Source: Paracoccus ravus (GTDB taxonomy: Bacteria > Pseudomonadota > Alphaproteobacteria > Rhodobacterales > Rhodobacteraceae). From it: a stretch of DNA of 64,000 nt. The translations under genes and the position numbers were made by a program. The stretch covers positions 62,001-126,000 of the forward strand of contig NZ_SDEB01000009.1 of the NCBI RefSeq assembly GCF_004522175.1. Reading direction: 5' to 3'. The notes below the pieces were generated by a model. It saw only the letters and a program-made list of their open reading frames with translations, ran no database searches and was not told the origin of the DNA. Of the stretch, positions 51,600 to 60,636 are shown in pieces (position 1 is the stretch's first letter; each line of letters opens with the position of its first letter).

Positions 51600-52667
51600 T
51601 CAAGCCGGTTGGGACGCCCGGCCGTAACGCTCGATCATGCCGAAGAGGTCACGCGGATCGTCGGGATCGGCCAGCAGGTCAAGCATCTGCACCGAAGCAT
51701 CCTTGCGGATCAGGTCATTGAGATAGCGCAATGCGCTGAAATCCTCGGTGGCGAAGCCCACGGAATCGAAAAGCGTGATCTGGCGATCACCGGTGCGCCC
51801 CGGCGTCGCGCCAGTGACGACTTGCCAGAATTCGGTGACCGGGTGATCCTCGGGCAATTGCTGGATCTCGCCCTCGATACGGGTCTGGGGCGGGAATTCG
51901 ACGAAGATATCCGAGCGAGTCAGGATATCGCGATGCAGCTCGGTCTTGCCGGGGCAGTCGCCGCCGATCGCGTTGATATGGACGCCCGCGCCGACCATGT
52001 TGTCGGTCAGGATGGTCGCGAATTGCTTGTCGGCGGTGCAGGTGGTGATGATCTGCGCGCCTTCGATGGCCTCCTGGCCCGAGACGCAGGAGACCACGTT
52101 CAGCCCCTTTCCCTGCAGGTTCCGGGCCGCCTTGGCGGTGGCCTCGGGGTCGATGTCGTAAAGCCGCACCGTGTCGATGCCGCAGATCGCCTTGAAGGCG
52201 AGGCACTGAAACTCCGACTGCGCGCCATTGCCGATCATCGCCATGACCTTCGCGCCCTTGGGCGCGAGATATTTCGCAACCAAGGCCGAGGTCGCGGCCG
52301 TGCGCAAGGCGGTCAGGATGGTCATCTCGGTCAGCAGCACCGGATAGCCGGTCTCGACATCCGAAAGAACCCCAAAAGCCGTCACGGTCTGGCGGCCGGT
52401 TTGATAGTTCTTGGGATGGCCGTTCACATATTTGAAGCCATAGCTGCGCCCGTCCGAGGTCGGCATGAGTTCGATCACGCCTTCCGCGGAATGGGCGGCA
52501 ATGCGCGGCGTCTTGTCGAACTGTTCCCAGCGGCGGAAATCTTCTTCGATACAGGCGGCAAGGTCGATGAGCATTGGCTCTAAGCCGCGCCGCAGGATCA
52601 ACTGCATCATGGTTTCGACGCTGACAAACGGCACGAGGCTCATCGGGCCGGGCTGGGGAAGGGACAT
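51600..52667 (-). CDS. Ornithine cyclodeaminase/mu-crystallin family protein
   Basis: Soluble NAD-dependent enzyme of 355 residues. KYVNGHPKNYQ (about 79-89), LTALRTAATSALVAKYLAPKGAKVMAMIGNGAQSEFQ (Rossmann G146-N-G-A-Q) and GGDCPGKTEL match true ornithine cyclodeaminases, which convert ornithine to proline and ammonia. Family members can also be imine reductases or alanine dehydrogenases. The start at 52667 has a GGAGAG site. It is divergent from the peptide importer operon at 52908, whose products could feed it with ornithine or arginine-derived amino acids. Confidence 0.88.
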   Translation of the reverse strand: MSLPQPGPMSLVPFVSVETMMQLILRRGLEPMLIDLAACIEEDFRRWEQFDKTPRIAAHSAEGVIELMPTSDGRSYGFKYVNGHPKNYQTGRQTVTAFGVLSDVETGYPVLLTEMTILTALRTAATSALVAKYLAPKGAKVMAMIGNGAQSEFQCLAFKAICGIDTVRLYDIDPEATAKAARNLQGKGLNVVSCVSGQEAIEGAQIITTCTADKQFATILTDNMVGAGVHINAIGGDCPGKTELHRDILTRSDIFVEFPPQTRIEGEIQQLPEDHPVTEFWQVVTGATPGRTGDRQITLFDSVGFATEDFSALRYLNDLIRKDASVQMLDLLADPDDPRDLFGMIERYGRASQPA

Positions 52668-52907
52668 GGGTTCTCTCCGATTTGAACAGCCGCCGGGCCG
52701 ATACCGCGGCTCAGCAGGGCTGTTCTCGGGCCGACAGAAGCACGTTTGCGACCATGCTGCCAACCCCCGGCCGAGGCATACCGCCTTGCATCGCGGCGTC
52801 AATGCGCTCCGCTGGTCCGACTTTGGGAGACGATGACGGTTGCCCTCGCATCGGCTGCAACTTGTCTGTAATGTGCGGCGAAAATACTGTCCGAAAGGTT
52901 GTCCGTC
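52668..52907. promoter_or_regulatory. Divergent control region between cyclodeaminase and peptide receptor genes
   Basis: 240 bases with no supported gene. A possible sigma-70-type promoter for the rightward operon is TTGTCT (52862-52867) and TACTGT (52885-52890) with a 17-base spacer, ending 17 bases before the start codon. No strong inverted repeat was seen. Confidence 0.3.
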
Positions 52908-54392
52908 ATGCTCAAGACGCGTTTTGCTGCCCAAATTTTTGGCCTTGCCTCGGCCGCCTTGCTCTCGGCCGGAGCGGCGCTGGCGGCCGATCCCGGCGCG
53001 GTGATCCGGGTGGGCTCGCTCTATGAGCCGCAGAACCTCGACAATACGGCGGGCGCGGGGCAGGGCATCAACGAAGCCTTCAACGACAACGTCTATGAGG
53101 CGCTGTTTCGCCTGAACGACGATGGTTCGGTCACCCCCGTGCTGGCCGAAAAGCATGATGTCAGCGCCGACGGGTTGGCCCATACCTTCACGCTGAAATC
53201 GGGCGTGACTTTCCATTCCGGCGAGCCCCTGACCGCTACGGACGTCAAATACTCAATCGAGCGCGTGACCGCCGAAACCTCAAAATCGTCGCGCAAGAAG
53301 AGCCTTGCGTCGATCGACTCGATCGAAACCCCGGATGACGCGACCGTCGTCATCAAGCTGAAATCGAAGTCGATCTCGCTGCCTTACAACCTCAGCTATG
53401 TCTGGGTGGTGAATGACGCAGCGGGCGACATCACCGGCAAGGAAGACGGCACCGGCCCCTATAAGCTGGCCGACTGGAAGCGCGGCTCGGCCTTGTCGTT
53501 GGAGGCTTTCGACGCCTATTGGGGCGAAAAGCCCGCCAATGCCGGCGCGATGTTCAGCTATTTCACCGAGGCTGCCGCGCTGAACAATGCGCTGCTGACC
53601 GATGCTGTGGACGTCATCACCTCGGTCCAAAGCCCCGATGCGCTTGCCCAGTTCGAGGATACCTCGGCCTTCAAGATTTCCGAAGGCAAATCTACGACCA
53701 AGCAGATCATGGCCTATAACGACCGCGTCGCGCCTTTCGACAACGTCAAGGTCCGCAAGGCGCTGGCCCGCGCCGTCGACAAGAAGATGCTGCTGGAAGC
53801 GATCTGGGGCGATCGCGGCATGGTGCTGGGCAGCTTCGTGCCGCCGACCGATGCATGGTATGAGGACCTGACCAGCGTTGACGCCTATGACCCGGAAAGC
53901 GCCAAGGCGCTTCTGGCCGAGGCCGGTTTTGCCGATGGCTTCACCTTCACGCTGGAAACCCCGAATTACGACCCACATCCGATCACGGCTGAATTCCTTA
54001 AGGCCGAGCTTGCCAAGGTCGGTGTGACGGTGAACATCCATGTCATCACTGCCAATGAATGGTACACCAAGGTCTATCAGGCCAAGGATTTCCAAGCGAC
54101 GCTGCAGGAACACGTCAACCACCGCGACGTGGTGTTCTATGGCAACCCGGATTTCTACTGGGGCTACAACAACCCGCAAGTGACCGAGCTTGTCGCCGCC
54201 GCCGAGGCCAGCGACACCGACGCCCAGCAGGCCGACAAACTGCGCGAGGCGAACCGCATCATCACCGAGGAAGCCGCCTCGAACTGGCTGTTCCTGTACC
54301 CGCAGATCGTGGTCTCGAACACCAAGACGACGGGCTATCCGCTGAACGGGCTGAACGCGCAATTCTTCCTGCGCGGCATCACCAAAGAGTAA
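52908..54392 (+). CDS. Peptide-type ABC transporter substrate-binding protein (SBP family 5, DppA-like)
   Basis: Periplasmic receptor of 494 residues. The ATG at 52908 follows AAAGG and gives a signal peptide (LKTRFAAQIFGLASAALLSAG, cleavage near ALA-A). VIRVGSLYEPQNLDNTAGAGQGINEAFNDNVYEALFRLNDDG and HTFTLKSGVTFHSGEPLTATDVKYSIERV are SBP_bac_5 motifs. It heads an operon of two permeases, two ATPases and a DUF1684 gene. Ligand is unknown; the divergent cyclodeaminase hints at ornithine/arginine-containing peptides or opines. Confidence 0.93.
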   Translation: MLKTRFAAQIFGLASAALLSAGAALAADPGAVIRVGSLYEPQNLDNTAGAGQGINEAFNDNVYEALFRLNDDGSVTPVLAEKHDVSADGLAHTFTLKSGVTFHSGEPLTATDVKYSIERVTAETSKSSRKKSLASIDSIETPDDATVVIKLKSKSISLPYNLSYVWVVNDAAGDITGKEDGTGPYKLADWKRGSALSLEAFDAYWGEKPANAGAMFSYFTEAAALNNALLTDAVDVITSVQSPDALAQFEDTSAFKISEGKSTTKQIMAYNDRVAPFDNVKVRKALARAVDKKMLLEAIWGDRGMVLGSFVPPTDAWYEDLTSVDAYDPESAKALLAEAGFADGFTFTLETPNYDPHPITAEFLKAELAKVGVTVNIHVITANEWYTKVYQAKDFQATLQEHVNHRDVVFYGNPDFYWGYNNPQVTELVAAAEASDTDAQQADKLREANRIITEEAASNWLFLYPQIVVSNTKTTGYPLNGLNAQFFLRGITKE

Positions 54393-54395
54393 CGG

Positions 54396-55355
54396 ATGGG
54401 GCGTTATCTTCTTCGCCGGACCTTCGTGCTGGCCCTGTCGCTGATCGCGGCAGGGCTGGTGCTTTTCGTATTGCTGCGGCTTTTGCCGGGCGATCCTTCG
54501 GCGGCGCTGCTGTCGGTCGGCGCGGATGAGGCGCAGATCGCCGCCGCGCGCGAGCAGGTCGGCTCGGACCTGCCGATCTGGATGCAATTGGGCAAGTTCC
54601 TGTCCGACCTCGCGCGTTTCGATCTGGGCAAATCCTTTGTCTCGGGCGCGCCGGTCCTGCCCGAGATCATGGCGCGGCTTTCCGTGACCCTGCCGCTGAC
54701 CGTGGCGTCCTTCCTGCTTGCGATCCTGATCGCAGTCCCGCTGGGGATCATCTCGGCGCTGCGGGCCGATCGCTGGTATGGCGGGCTTTTGTCGGCTGTT
54801 TCGCAATTGGGCATCGCGGTTCCGGTCTTCTGGATCGGGATTCTGCTGATCTGGATCGTCGCGGTGAAGTTCCGCCTGCTGCCCGCCAGCGGTTTTCCGA
54901 TGAAGGGCTGGGAGGACGCAGCCGGGGCCTTCCGCGCGCTGATCCTGCCGGTGGTGACGATTGCGCTGGTCATGTTGGCCTCGCTGATGCGCTATGTGCG
55001 CTCGGCGACCTTCGACGTGCTGGGCGCGGATTATCTGAGGAATGCCCGCGCCTTGGGGGCGAGTTTCCCGCAGGCGCTGATCCGCCACGGCATCCGCAAC
55101 GGGGCGGTTCCGGTGATTTCGATCCTTGGTATCGAACTGGCGTCGACCCTTCTGGGCGCGGTCGTGGTCGAGCGGGTCTTTGCCCTGCCGGGGCTGGGCT
55201 CGATGCTGCTTCTGGGTATCCAGCAGCGGGATTATCCGACGGTGCAGGGCGTGCTGCTGGTCTCGACCTTGATGGTGCTGCTGATCGGTTTCTTGGCCGA
55301 TGTGATCCAGCGCGTGATCGACCCGAGACTGCGTGAGACGGTGACTGGCCGATGA
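54396..55355 (+). CDS. Peptide-type ABC transporter permease (DppB family)
   Basis: Permease of 319 residues. First helix and loop YLLRRTFVLALSLIAAGLVLFVLLRLLPGDPSAA, and EAA loop GADYLRNARALGASFPQALIRHGIRNGAVPVIS. It starts 3 bases after the receptor stop and its stop overlaps the next permease start. Confidence 0.94.
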   Translation: MGRYLLRRTFVLALSLIAAGLVLFVLLRLLPGDPSAALLSVGADEAQIAAAREQVGSDLPIWMQLGKFLSDLARFDLGKSFVSGAPVLPEIMARLSVTLPLTVASFLLAILIAVPLGIISALRADRWYGGLLSAVSQLGIAVPVFWIGILLIWIVAVKFRLLPASGFPMKGWEDAAGAFRALILPVVTIALVMLASLMRYVRSATFDVLGADYLRNARALGASFPQALIRHGIRNGAVPVISILGIELASTLLGAVVVERVFALPGLGSMLLLGIQQRDYPTVQGVLLVSTLMVLLIGFLADVIQRVIDPRLRETVTGR

Positions 55356-56161
55356 AGAAAACATCCCTTTGGATCGGCGCGATTTTGGTCGGCATCAATG
55401 TCGTGATCGCGCTGCTGACTTTGGTCTGGCTGCCCTATGACCCGACCGCCATGTCGGGCGGGCGGCTGGCCGCGCCCTCGTGGGCGCATTGGGCCGGAAC
55501 CGACAGGCTGGGCCGGGACTATTTCACCCAAGTCATGATCGGGGCGCGGATCGCGCTGACGGTCGCCGTGGGGGCGGCGGCTCTGGGGGGGCTGATCGGG
55601 ACCACGCTCGGCGTGCTCGCGGCTTTCGCGCAGAGGGGCTTTGACGATGCCCTTGCCGCGACTTTGGACATCTTGATCGCCTTTCCGACGCTGCTGCTGG
55701 CCATGCTGGTCGTGGCGGCGAGCGACGGGGCCTCGCTTGGCACTGCGATCCTTGCCATTGGCATCGCCATGTCCGCGATCATCGCGCGGTTGGTGCGCAT
55801 CCTGACCAAACGCGTGCTGGCGCAGGATTACATTACCGCAGCGCGCTGCTCGGGTCTGGGCTGGGGCCGCATCGTGCTGGTCCATGTCCTGCCGAATATC
55901 GCGCCGACCGTGCTGGTCGCCATTGCCCTGCAATTCGGGCTGGCGGTGATTGCCGAGGCGTCGCTTTCCTATCTGGGCCTTGGCGCGCCGCCGCCGAATG
56001 CCTCATGGGGGCAATTGCTGCAATCTGCGCAATCGACCGTATTCAACGCGCCGATTGGGGTGATCGCGCCGGGGCTGGCGTTGATGGCGCTGGTGCTGGG
56101 GATCAATTTCCTTGCCGATGGTCTGCGCGATCTTCTGGACCCGGAAAGGGGGGCGGCATGA
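55352..56161 (+). CDS. Peptide-type ABC transporter permease (DppC family)
   Basis: Permease of 269 residues. WAGTDRLGRDYFTQVMIGARIALTVAVG after the first helix and EAA loop QDYITAARCSGLGWGRIVLVHVLPNIAPT are DppC hallmarks. ATGA overlaps link it to both neighbours. Confidence 0.94.
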   Translation: MKKTSLWIGAILVGINVVIALLTLVWLPYDPTAMSGGRLAAPSWAHWAGTDRLGRDYFTQVMIGARIALTVAVGAAALGGLIGTTLGVLAAFAQRGFDDALAATLDILIAFPTLLLAMLVVAASDGASLGTAILAIGIAMSAIIARLVRILTKRVLAQDYITAARCSGLGWGRIVLVHVLPNIAPTVLVAIALQFGLAVIAEASLSYLGLGAPPPNASWGQLLQSAQSTVFNAPIGVIAPGLALMALVLGINFLADGLRDLLDPERGAA

Positions 56162-56964
56162 GCCTCCTCGAAGTGAAAGACCTCCGCGTCCACGGCCCCG
56201 CCCGCGAGCTTGTCCACGGCATCAGCTTCTCGGTCGAACCGGGCGAGCGGCTGGGCCTTGTGGGCGAAAGCGGCTCGGGGAAATCGCTGACCGCCATGTC
56301 CACCGTGGGCCTTCTGGCGCATGGGCTGCGGGCCGAGGGCTCAGTCCTGTTGGACGGCCAACAGGTCATTGGCAAGCCCGACCGGGCGCTGGTTCCCTTG
56401 CGCGGTCCGGTCGCGGCGGTGGTGTTCCAAGACCCCCGTTCCGCGCTCGACCCGCTGATGAAACTGGGCGAGCAACTGGCCCATCCGATCCGCCGTCGTG
56501 CGAAGCGCGAGGGGCGCAGCCTGTCTGCCACAGCGCTACGCGCCGAGCAATTGCGCTGGCTGGACCGGGTGTCCATCGCCGATCCCGAGCGTATCCTGAC
56601 CTCTTGGCCACATGAGGTCTCGGGCGGGCAGCGCCAGCGCATCGCCATTGCGATGGCTTTGGCCTGCGGACCGCGCCTGCTGATCGCCGATGAGCCGACG
56701 ACCGCGCTGGATGTGACGACGCAGGCCGAGGTACTGGACCTGCTTGATACCCTTGCCCGCGACGAAGGGCTGGCGCTTCTGTTCATCAGTCACGACCTGC
56801 CTGTTGTGGCTCGGATCACCGACCGGGTGATCGTCATGCAGCAGGGCCGCGCGGTCGAGGAAGGCCCGGTGCATCAGGTCTTCACCCGTCCCCGTGACGC
56901 CTATACTCAAGGGCTTGTCGCTGCCGCGCAGCAATTGGAAGCGGCCGTCAGGGGGATGCAATGA
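56158..56964 (+). CDS. Peptide-type ABC transporter ATP-binding protein (DppD family)
   Basis: ATPase of 268 residues. Walker A GESGSGKS near 36-43, signature EVSGGQRQRIAIAMALA, Walker [17 protein letters not shown], and FTRPRDAYTQGLVAA at the oligopeptide C-terminal segment. Start chosen by ATGA overlap with DppC; the frame is open further upstream but inside the permease gene. Confidence 0.94.
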   Translation: MSLLEVKDLRVHGPARELVHGISFSVEPGERLGLVGESGSGKSLTAMSTVGLLAHGLRAEGSVLLDGQQVIGKPDRALVPLRGPVAAVVFQDPRSALDPLMKLGEQLAHPIRRRAKREGRSLSATALRAEQLRWLDRVSIADPERILTSWPHEVSGGQRQRIAIAMALACGPRLLIADEPTTALDVTTQAEVLDLLDTLARDEGLALLFISHDLPVVARITDRVIVMQQGRAVEEGPVHQVFTRPRDAYTQGLVAAAQQLEAAVRGMQ

Positions 56965-57713
56965 GCCTGATTTCCCTCAAAGACGTGCAGTTCAGCTATG
57001 GCGATACGCCGATCCTGCATGGCGTCTCGCTGGACTTACAGCAGGGCGAAAGCCTTGGTATCCTTGGCGAAAGCGGTTCGGGAAAATCGACCATCCTGCG
57101 GCTGATGCTGGGTCTGACCCGGCCCGGATCGGGCGTGGTTACGGCGGACGGTTCCCCCTTGGATACCCGCTCGCGGGCGCGGATGCAGGCGCATCGGCGT
57201 TTTGCGCAGCCGGTGTTTCAAGACCCCTATACTTCGCTGGACCCGCGAATGAAGGTCCGCCGCATCCTGATTGAGCCTCACGCCGCGCTGGACCTGCCCG
57301 GCGATGCCGGGGCCGAGGCCGCGCGGGTGCTGGAGGCCGTGAGCCTGCCCGCCGACAGCCTCGAACGTTATCCTCGCGCCTTTTCGGGCGGGCAGCGCCA
57401 GCGCATCGCCATTGCCCGGGCGCTGATCGCGCGTCCGCGCGTGCTGCTGGCCGATGAGCCGGTGTCCGCGCTGGACCTTGCGACCAAAGTTCGCGTCATC
57501 GAGCTTCTGACCGAGCTGTCGCGCGAGATCACGCTGGTGCTTGTCTCGCATGATATCGCCATTGTCGCGGCGCTTTGCCCGCGCATGATCGTCCTGCAGC
57601 AAGGCCGCATCGTCGAGGCGGGCAAGACCGCCGAAATCCTGCGCGCCCCCCAGCATCCCTATACGCAGCGCCTGCTTGCCAGCCTGCAGCACATGCCCGT
57701 GGAGACCCCATGA
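56961..57713 (+). CDS. Peptide-type ABC transporter ATP-binding protein (DppF family)
   Basis: Second ATPase, 250 residues, short for DppF. Walker [10 protein letters not shown] near 36-44, signature [16 protein letters not shown], Walker B VLLADEPVSALDLATK, and APQHPYTQRLLASL near the C-terminus. ATGA overlaps with the upstream ATPase and the downstream DUF1684 gene. Unlike the importer at 17583-24596, the two ATPases here are separate proteins. Confidence 0.94.
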   Translation: MSLISLKDVQFSYGDTPILHGVSLDLQQGESLGILGESGSGKSTILRLMLGLTRPGSGVVTADGSPLDTRSRARMQAHRRFAQPVFQDPYTSLDPRMKVRRILIEPHAALDLPGDAGAEAARVLEAVSLPADSLERYPRAFSGGQRQRIAIARALIARPRVLLADEPVSALDLATKVRVIELLTELSREITLVLVSHDIAIVAALCPRMIVLQQGRIVEAGKTAEILRAPQHPYTQRLLASLQHMPVETP

Positions 57714-58486
57714 CCTACGAAACCGAGATCGAGAACTGGCGCGCCGCGCGCCTTGCCGCACTGACCGCCGAGGATGGCTGGCTGAACCTGACAGACCGCG
57801 TGGATATCGCGCCGGGCCGGATGACGGTCGGTTCTGCTGATGACAATGACCTGGTGCTGAGCGCCGGTCCCGCGCGTCTGGGCGTGCTGGAACTGGACGG
57901 CGACGGCACCTCGCGTTTCGATGCGGGCGAAGGGGTGCAAACGCTGAAGCCAGTCCCCGATGCCCCGCCGCGCCTGAAGGTCGGCGATCTGCTGATCGAG
58001 GTCACCCAGGTCGAGGGGCAATACGCTCTGCGCGTGCGCGATGCGGCCTCGCCCGCCCGCACCTCATTTCCCGGTATCGAGAGCTATCCGCTCGACCCCG
58101 CATGGCGGATCAAGGCCGATTGGATCGAACTCGACACCCCGAAATCGCTGGGCATCGACATGGTGACGGGCGTCGAAACCTCGGTCGAACTGACCCATGT
58201 CGCGCGTTTCAGCCATGACGGCGCGCAGATCGAACTCCTCCCGACGCATTGGAAATCCGGCAAGCCGATGTTCGTGATCCGCGACCGCACCGCCGGGCGC
58301 GAAACCTATGGCGCTTCGCGTTTCCTGATCGGAGAGATGGCCGGCGATAAGGTGGTCTTGGACTTCAACAAAGCCTTCAACCCACCTTGCGCCTTTACCG
58401 AATTCGCGGTCTGCCCGCTGCCGCCGCGCCAGAATATCATCGGTTTTGAAATCCGCGCAGGCGAGAAGAAACCGGCAGATCATTGA
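57710..58486 (+). CDS. DUF1684 domain protein
   Basis: Protein of 258 residues with no signal peptide, so probably cytosolic. The DUF1684 pattern is clear: EIENWRAARLAALTAEDGWLNLTDRV at the start, GRETYGASRFL and the C-terminal VVLDFNKAFNPPCAFTEFAVCPLPPRQN. Biochemical function of this family is unknown to me. Its start overlaps the DppF stop (ATGA), so translation is coupled to a peptide importer, suggesting a role with the imported compound. Confidence 0.88.
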   Translation: MTYETEIENWRAARLAALTAEDGWLNLTDRVDIAPGRMTVGSADDNDLVLSAGPARLGVLELDGDGTSRFDAGEGVQTLKPVPDAPPRLKVGDLLIEVTQVEGQYALRVRDAASPARTSFPGIESYPLDPAWRIKADWIELDTPKSLGIDMVTGVETSVELTHVARFSHDGAQIELLPTHWKSGKPMFVIRDRTAGRETYGASRFLIGEMAGDKVVLDFNKAFNPPCAFTEFAVCPLPPRQNIIGFEIRAGEKKPADH

Positions 58487-58525
58487 ACCACGAGGGGCGG
58501 GGCCTTTGGCTTCGCCCTGACCATT

Positions 58526-58544
58526 GCCGGGAACCATTCCCGGC
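58526..58544 (+). terminator. Hairpin between the DUF1684 and betaine-receptor genes
   Basis: Perfect 8-bp stem GCCGGGAA (58526-58533) / TTCCCGGC (58537-58544) with a CCA loop. No U-run follows, so termination is uncertain; it may separate the two operons only partly. Confidence 0.4.
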
Positions 58545-58589
58545 GACACGCGTCTAGCATTGACCCTCTGTCCATTCCGGGAGAATGCA

Positions 58590-59495
58590 ATGTTTCGACT
58601 TGCCCCGCTGGCCGCCGCGCTTGCCCTGATCGCCTCGCCTCTTGCCGCTCGGGATATCGTCGTTTCGTCCAAGATCGACACGGAAGGGGGGCTTTTGGGG
58701 AACATGGTCCTGCTGGCCCTGAAAGACGCGGGCCTTGCGGTGCAGGACAAGTTGCAACTTGGCGGCACGCCGATCATGCGCGATGCGATCATCTCGGGAC
58801 AGATCGACATCTATCCCGAATATACCGCGAACGCGGCCTTTTTCTTCAACGAGGCGGATAGCCCCATCTGGAAGGATGCGGCCCAGGGCTATGCCCGCGC
58901 CGCGGAACTCGACAAGGCGCAGAATGACATCGTCTGGCTTGCCCCCGCGCCGGCGAACAATACTTGGGCCATTGCGCTGCGGCAGGAAGTGGCGACGGAA
59001 AATGGCATCACCACGATGTCGCAGATGGGGCAATGGATCGCCGGAGGCGGCGAGATCAAGCTGGCGGCCTCGGCCGAATTCGTGACCTCTGCTGCGGCGC
59101 TTCCGGCCTTTCAGGAGACTTATGGCTTTGCGTTGAAGCCCGATCAGCTGGTCCAGCTTGCGGGCGGCGACACGGCCGCCACCATTGCGGCGGCGGCGCA
59201 GGAGACCTCGGGAGTGAATGCCGCCATGGTCTATGGAACGGATGGCGCGATCGCAGAGGCGGGCCTTTTGGTGATGGAGGATGACAAGGGCGTCCAGCCG
59301 GTCTATCAGCCTGCCCCGATCCTGCGCGCCGAGGTGCTCGCCGCGCATCCCGAGATCCCCGAGATCCTGGCACCGATCTTCCAGACCCTCACGCTTCAGA
59401 CCTTGCAAAGCCTGAACGGCCGTATTCAGGTTGGCGGCGAGCCTGCCGCTGCCGTCGCTCAGGATTACCTGACCGGGGCGGGTTTCCTGAAGTGA
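58590..59495 (+). CDS. Glycine-betaine/choline-type ABC substrate-binding protein (OsmF/YehZ-like)
   Basis: Periplasmic receptor of 301 residues (OpuAC type). The ATG at 58590 follows GGGAGA; signal peptide FRLAPLAAALALIASPLAA. Family features: DIVVSSKIDTEGGLLGNMVLLALKDAGL, TPIMRDAIISGQIDIYPEYTANAAFFFN and the long ASAEFVTSAAALPAFQETYGF segment. It opens a YehZYXW-like importer operon, associated elsewhere with osmoprotection or stationary-phase stress. Ligand choice between betaine, choline and other quaternary amines is open. Confidence 0.9.
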   Translation: MFRLAPLAAALALIASPLAARDIVVSSKIDTEGGLLGNMVLLALKDAGLAVQDKLQLGGTPIMRDAIISGQIDIYPEYTANAAFFFNEADSPIWKDAAQGYARAAELDKAQNDIVWLAPAPANNTWAIALRQEVATENGITTMSQMGQWIAGGGEIKLAASAEFVTSAAALPAFQETYGFALKPDQLVQLAGGDTAATIAAAAQETSGVNAAMVYGTDGAIAEAGLLVMEDDKGVQPVYQPAPILRAEVLAAHPEIPEILAPIFQTLTLQTLQSLNGRIQVGGEPAAAVAQDYLTGAGFLK

Positions 59496-59499
59496 CCGG

Positions 59500-60636
59500 A
59501 TGATGCTGCGGCCCGCGACGGTCTTTGCCATTCTGGTCGGCCTTGGGCTTTGGCTACCTCTGGTTCAGTTCAAACCCAACCGCATCGCGGCAGGCGAGGG
59601 CATCCGGCTGGATCAGGCGCTTGCGGGCGGACCTGTGATCGCGCTGGCGGTTCTTGGCTTATTGGTCCTGTCCTGCATCTGGCGGATGCCTGATCGCATG
59701 CGGATCGTGCTGGCGCTGGCCGGCATGGCCGGAAGCCTGGTGGTCCTGGGGCATGCGGCGCGGAGCCTGTCTGTCGAGGCGGGAAACCTCGCGCGCCTCG
59801 CGCCGGCCTCCGGGTTCTGGCTGATGCTTCTCGGGTTCTCGCTGATGCTTGCAGATGGCGTAGCGCGGCTCGGGCCCTCCTTGCCGGCAAGGTGGCTGAT
59901 CCTTGGGCTTGTGCTGGTGGCAGGGTTTGGGATCCTGGCCTCGGGCATGCTGGACCAGATTTCGGTCATGCGTGAATATGCCACGCGGCGGGCCGCTTTC
60001 CTGCATGAGGCGAAACGGCATCTGCAACTCGCCTTCGGGTCGTTGGGGCTGGCGCTGCTTGTCGGCCTGCCGCTTGGCACTGGGATATACATGATGCGGC
60101 GGCTGCGCGGACCGGTGCTGGCCGCGCTGAACATTCTGCAGACGATCCCTTCGCTTGCGCTTTTCGGGATCATGCTGCCGCTTCTTGCCTGGCTGGCCGC
60201 GACGCTGCCTGCGGCGGGCAGATGGGGGGTTTCGGGGATCGGTGCGTTTCCCGCCTTGATCGCGCTCTTTCTCTACGCGCTCTTGCCCGTCGTCTCGAAT
60301 ACGCTGAGCGGGCTCGAAACCGTTCCCCGGGCGACGCGCGAGGCGGCGGTTGGTCTGGGCATGACGCGTTGGCAGGTGCTGGGGCAGGTCCTGATCCCGC
60401 TGGCCTTGCCCAGCCTGATCGCGGCCCTCAGAATCGTGTTGGTGCAGAATATCGGCTTGGCGGTGATCGCGGGGCTGATCGGCGGCGGCGGTTTCGGGAC
60501 CTTCGTTTTTCAGGGTCTGAACCAGATGGCAATGGATCTTGTGCTGCTCGGCACCCTGCCCACCATCGCGCTCGCACTGTTGGCGGGGATCGTGCTGGAC
60601 CTGCTCATCGAGCATGTCGCGCGGGGCAGGCCATGA
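59500..60636 (+). CDS. Betaine-type ABC transporter permease (YehY-like)
   Basis: Permease of 378 residues, longer than its partner because of an N-terminal block of about five helices (residues 1-160) before the transporter core. The core EAA loop is ATREAAVGLGMTRWQVLGQVLIPLALPSLIAALRI; RHLQLAFGSLGLALLVGLPLG marks its start. This N-terminal extension is a YehY feature. It follows the receptor by 4 bases and overlaps the ATPase start. Confidence 0.91.
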   Translation: MMLRPATVFAILVGLGLWLPLVQFKPNRIAAGEGIRLDQALAGGPVIALAVLGLLVLSCIWRMPDRMRIVLALAGMAGSLVVLGHAARSLSVEAGNLARLAPASGFWLMLLGFSLMLADGVARLGPSLPARWLILGLVLVAGFGILASGMLDQISVMREYATRRAAFLHEAKRHLQLAFGSLGLALLVGLPLGTGIYMMRRLRGPVLAALNILQTIPSLALFGIMLPLLAWLAATLPAAGRWGVSGIGAFPALIALFLYALLPVVSNTLSGLETVPRATREAAVGLGMTRWQVLGQVLIPLALPSLIAALRIVLVQNIGLAVIAGLIGGGGFGTFVFQGLNQMAMDLVLLGTLPTIALALLAGIVLDLLIEHVARGRP

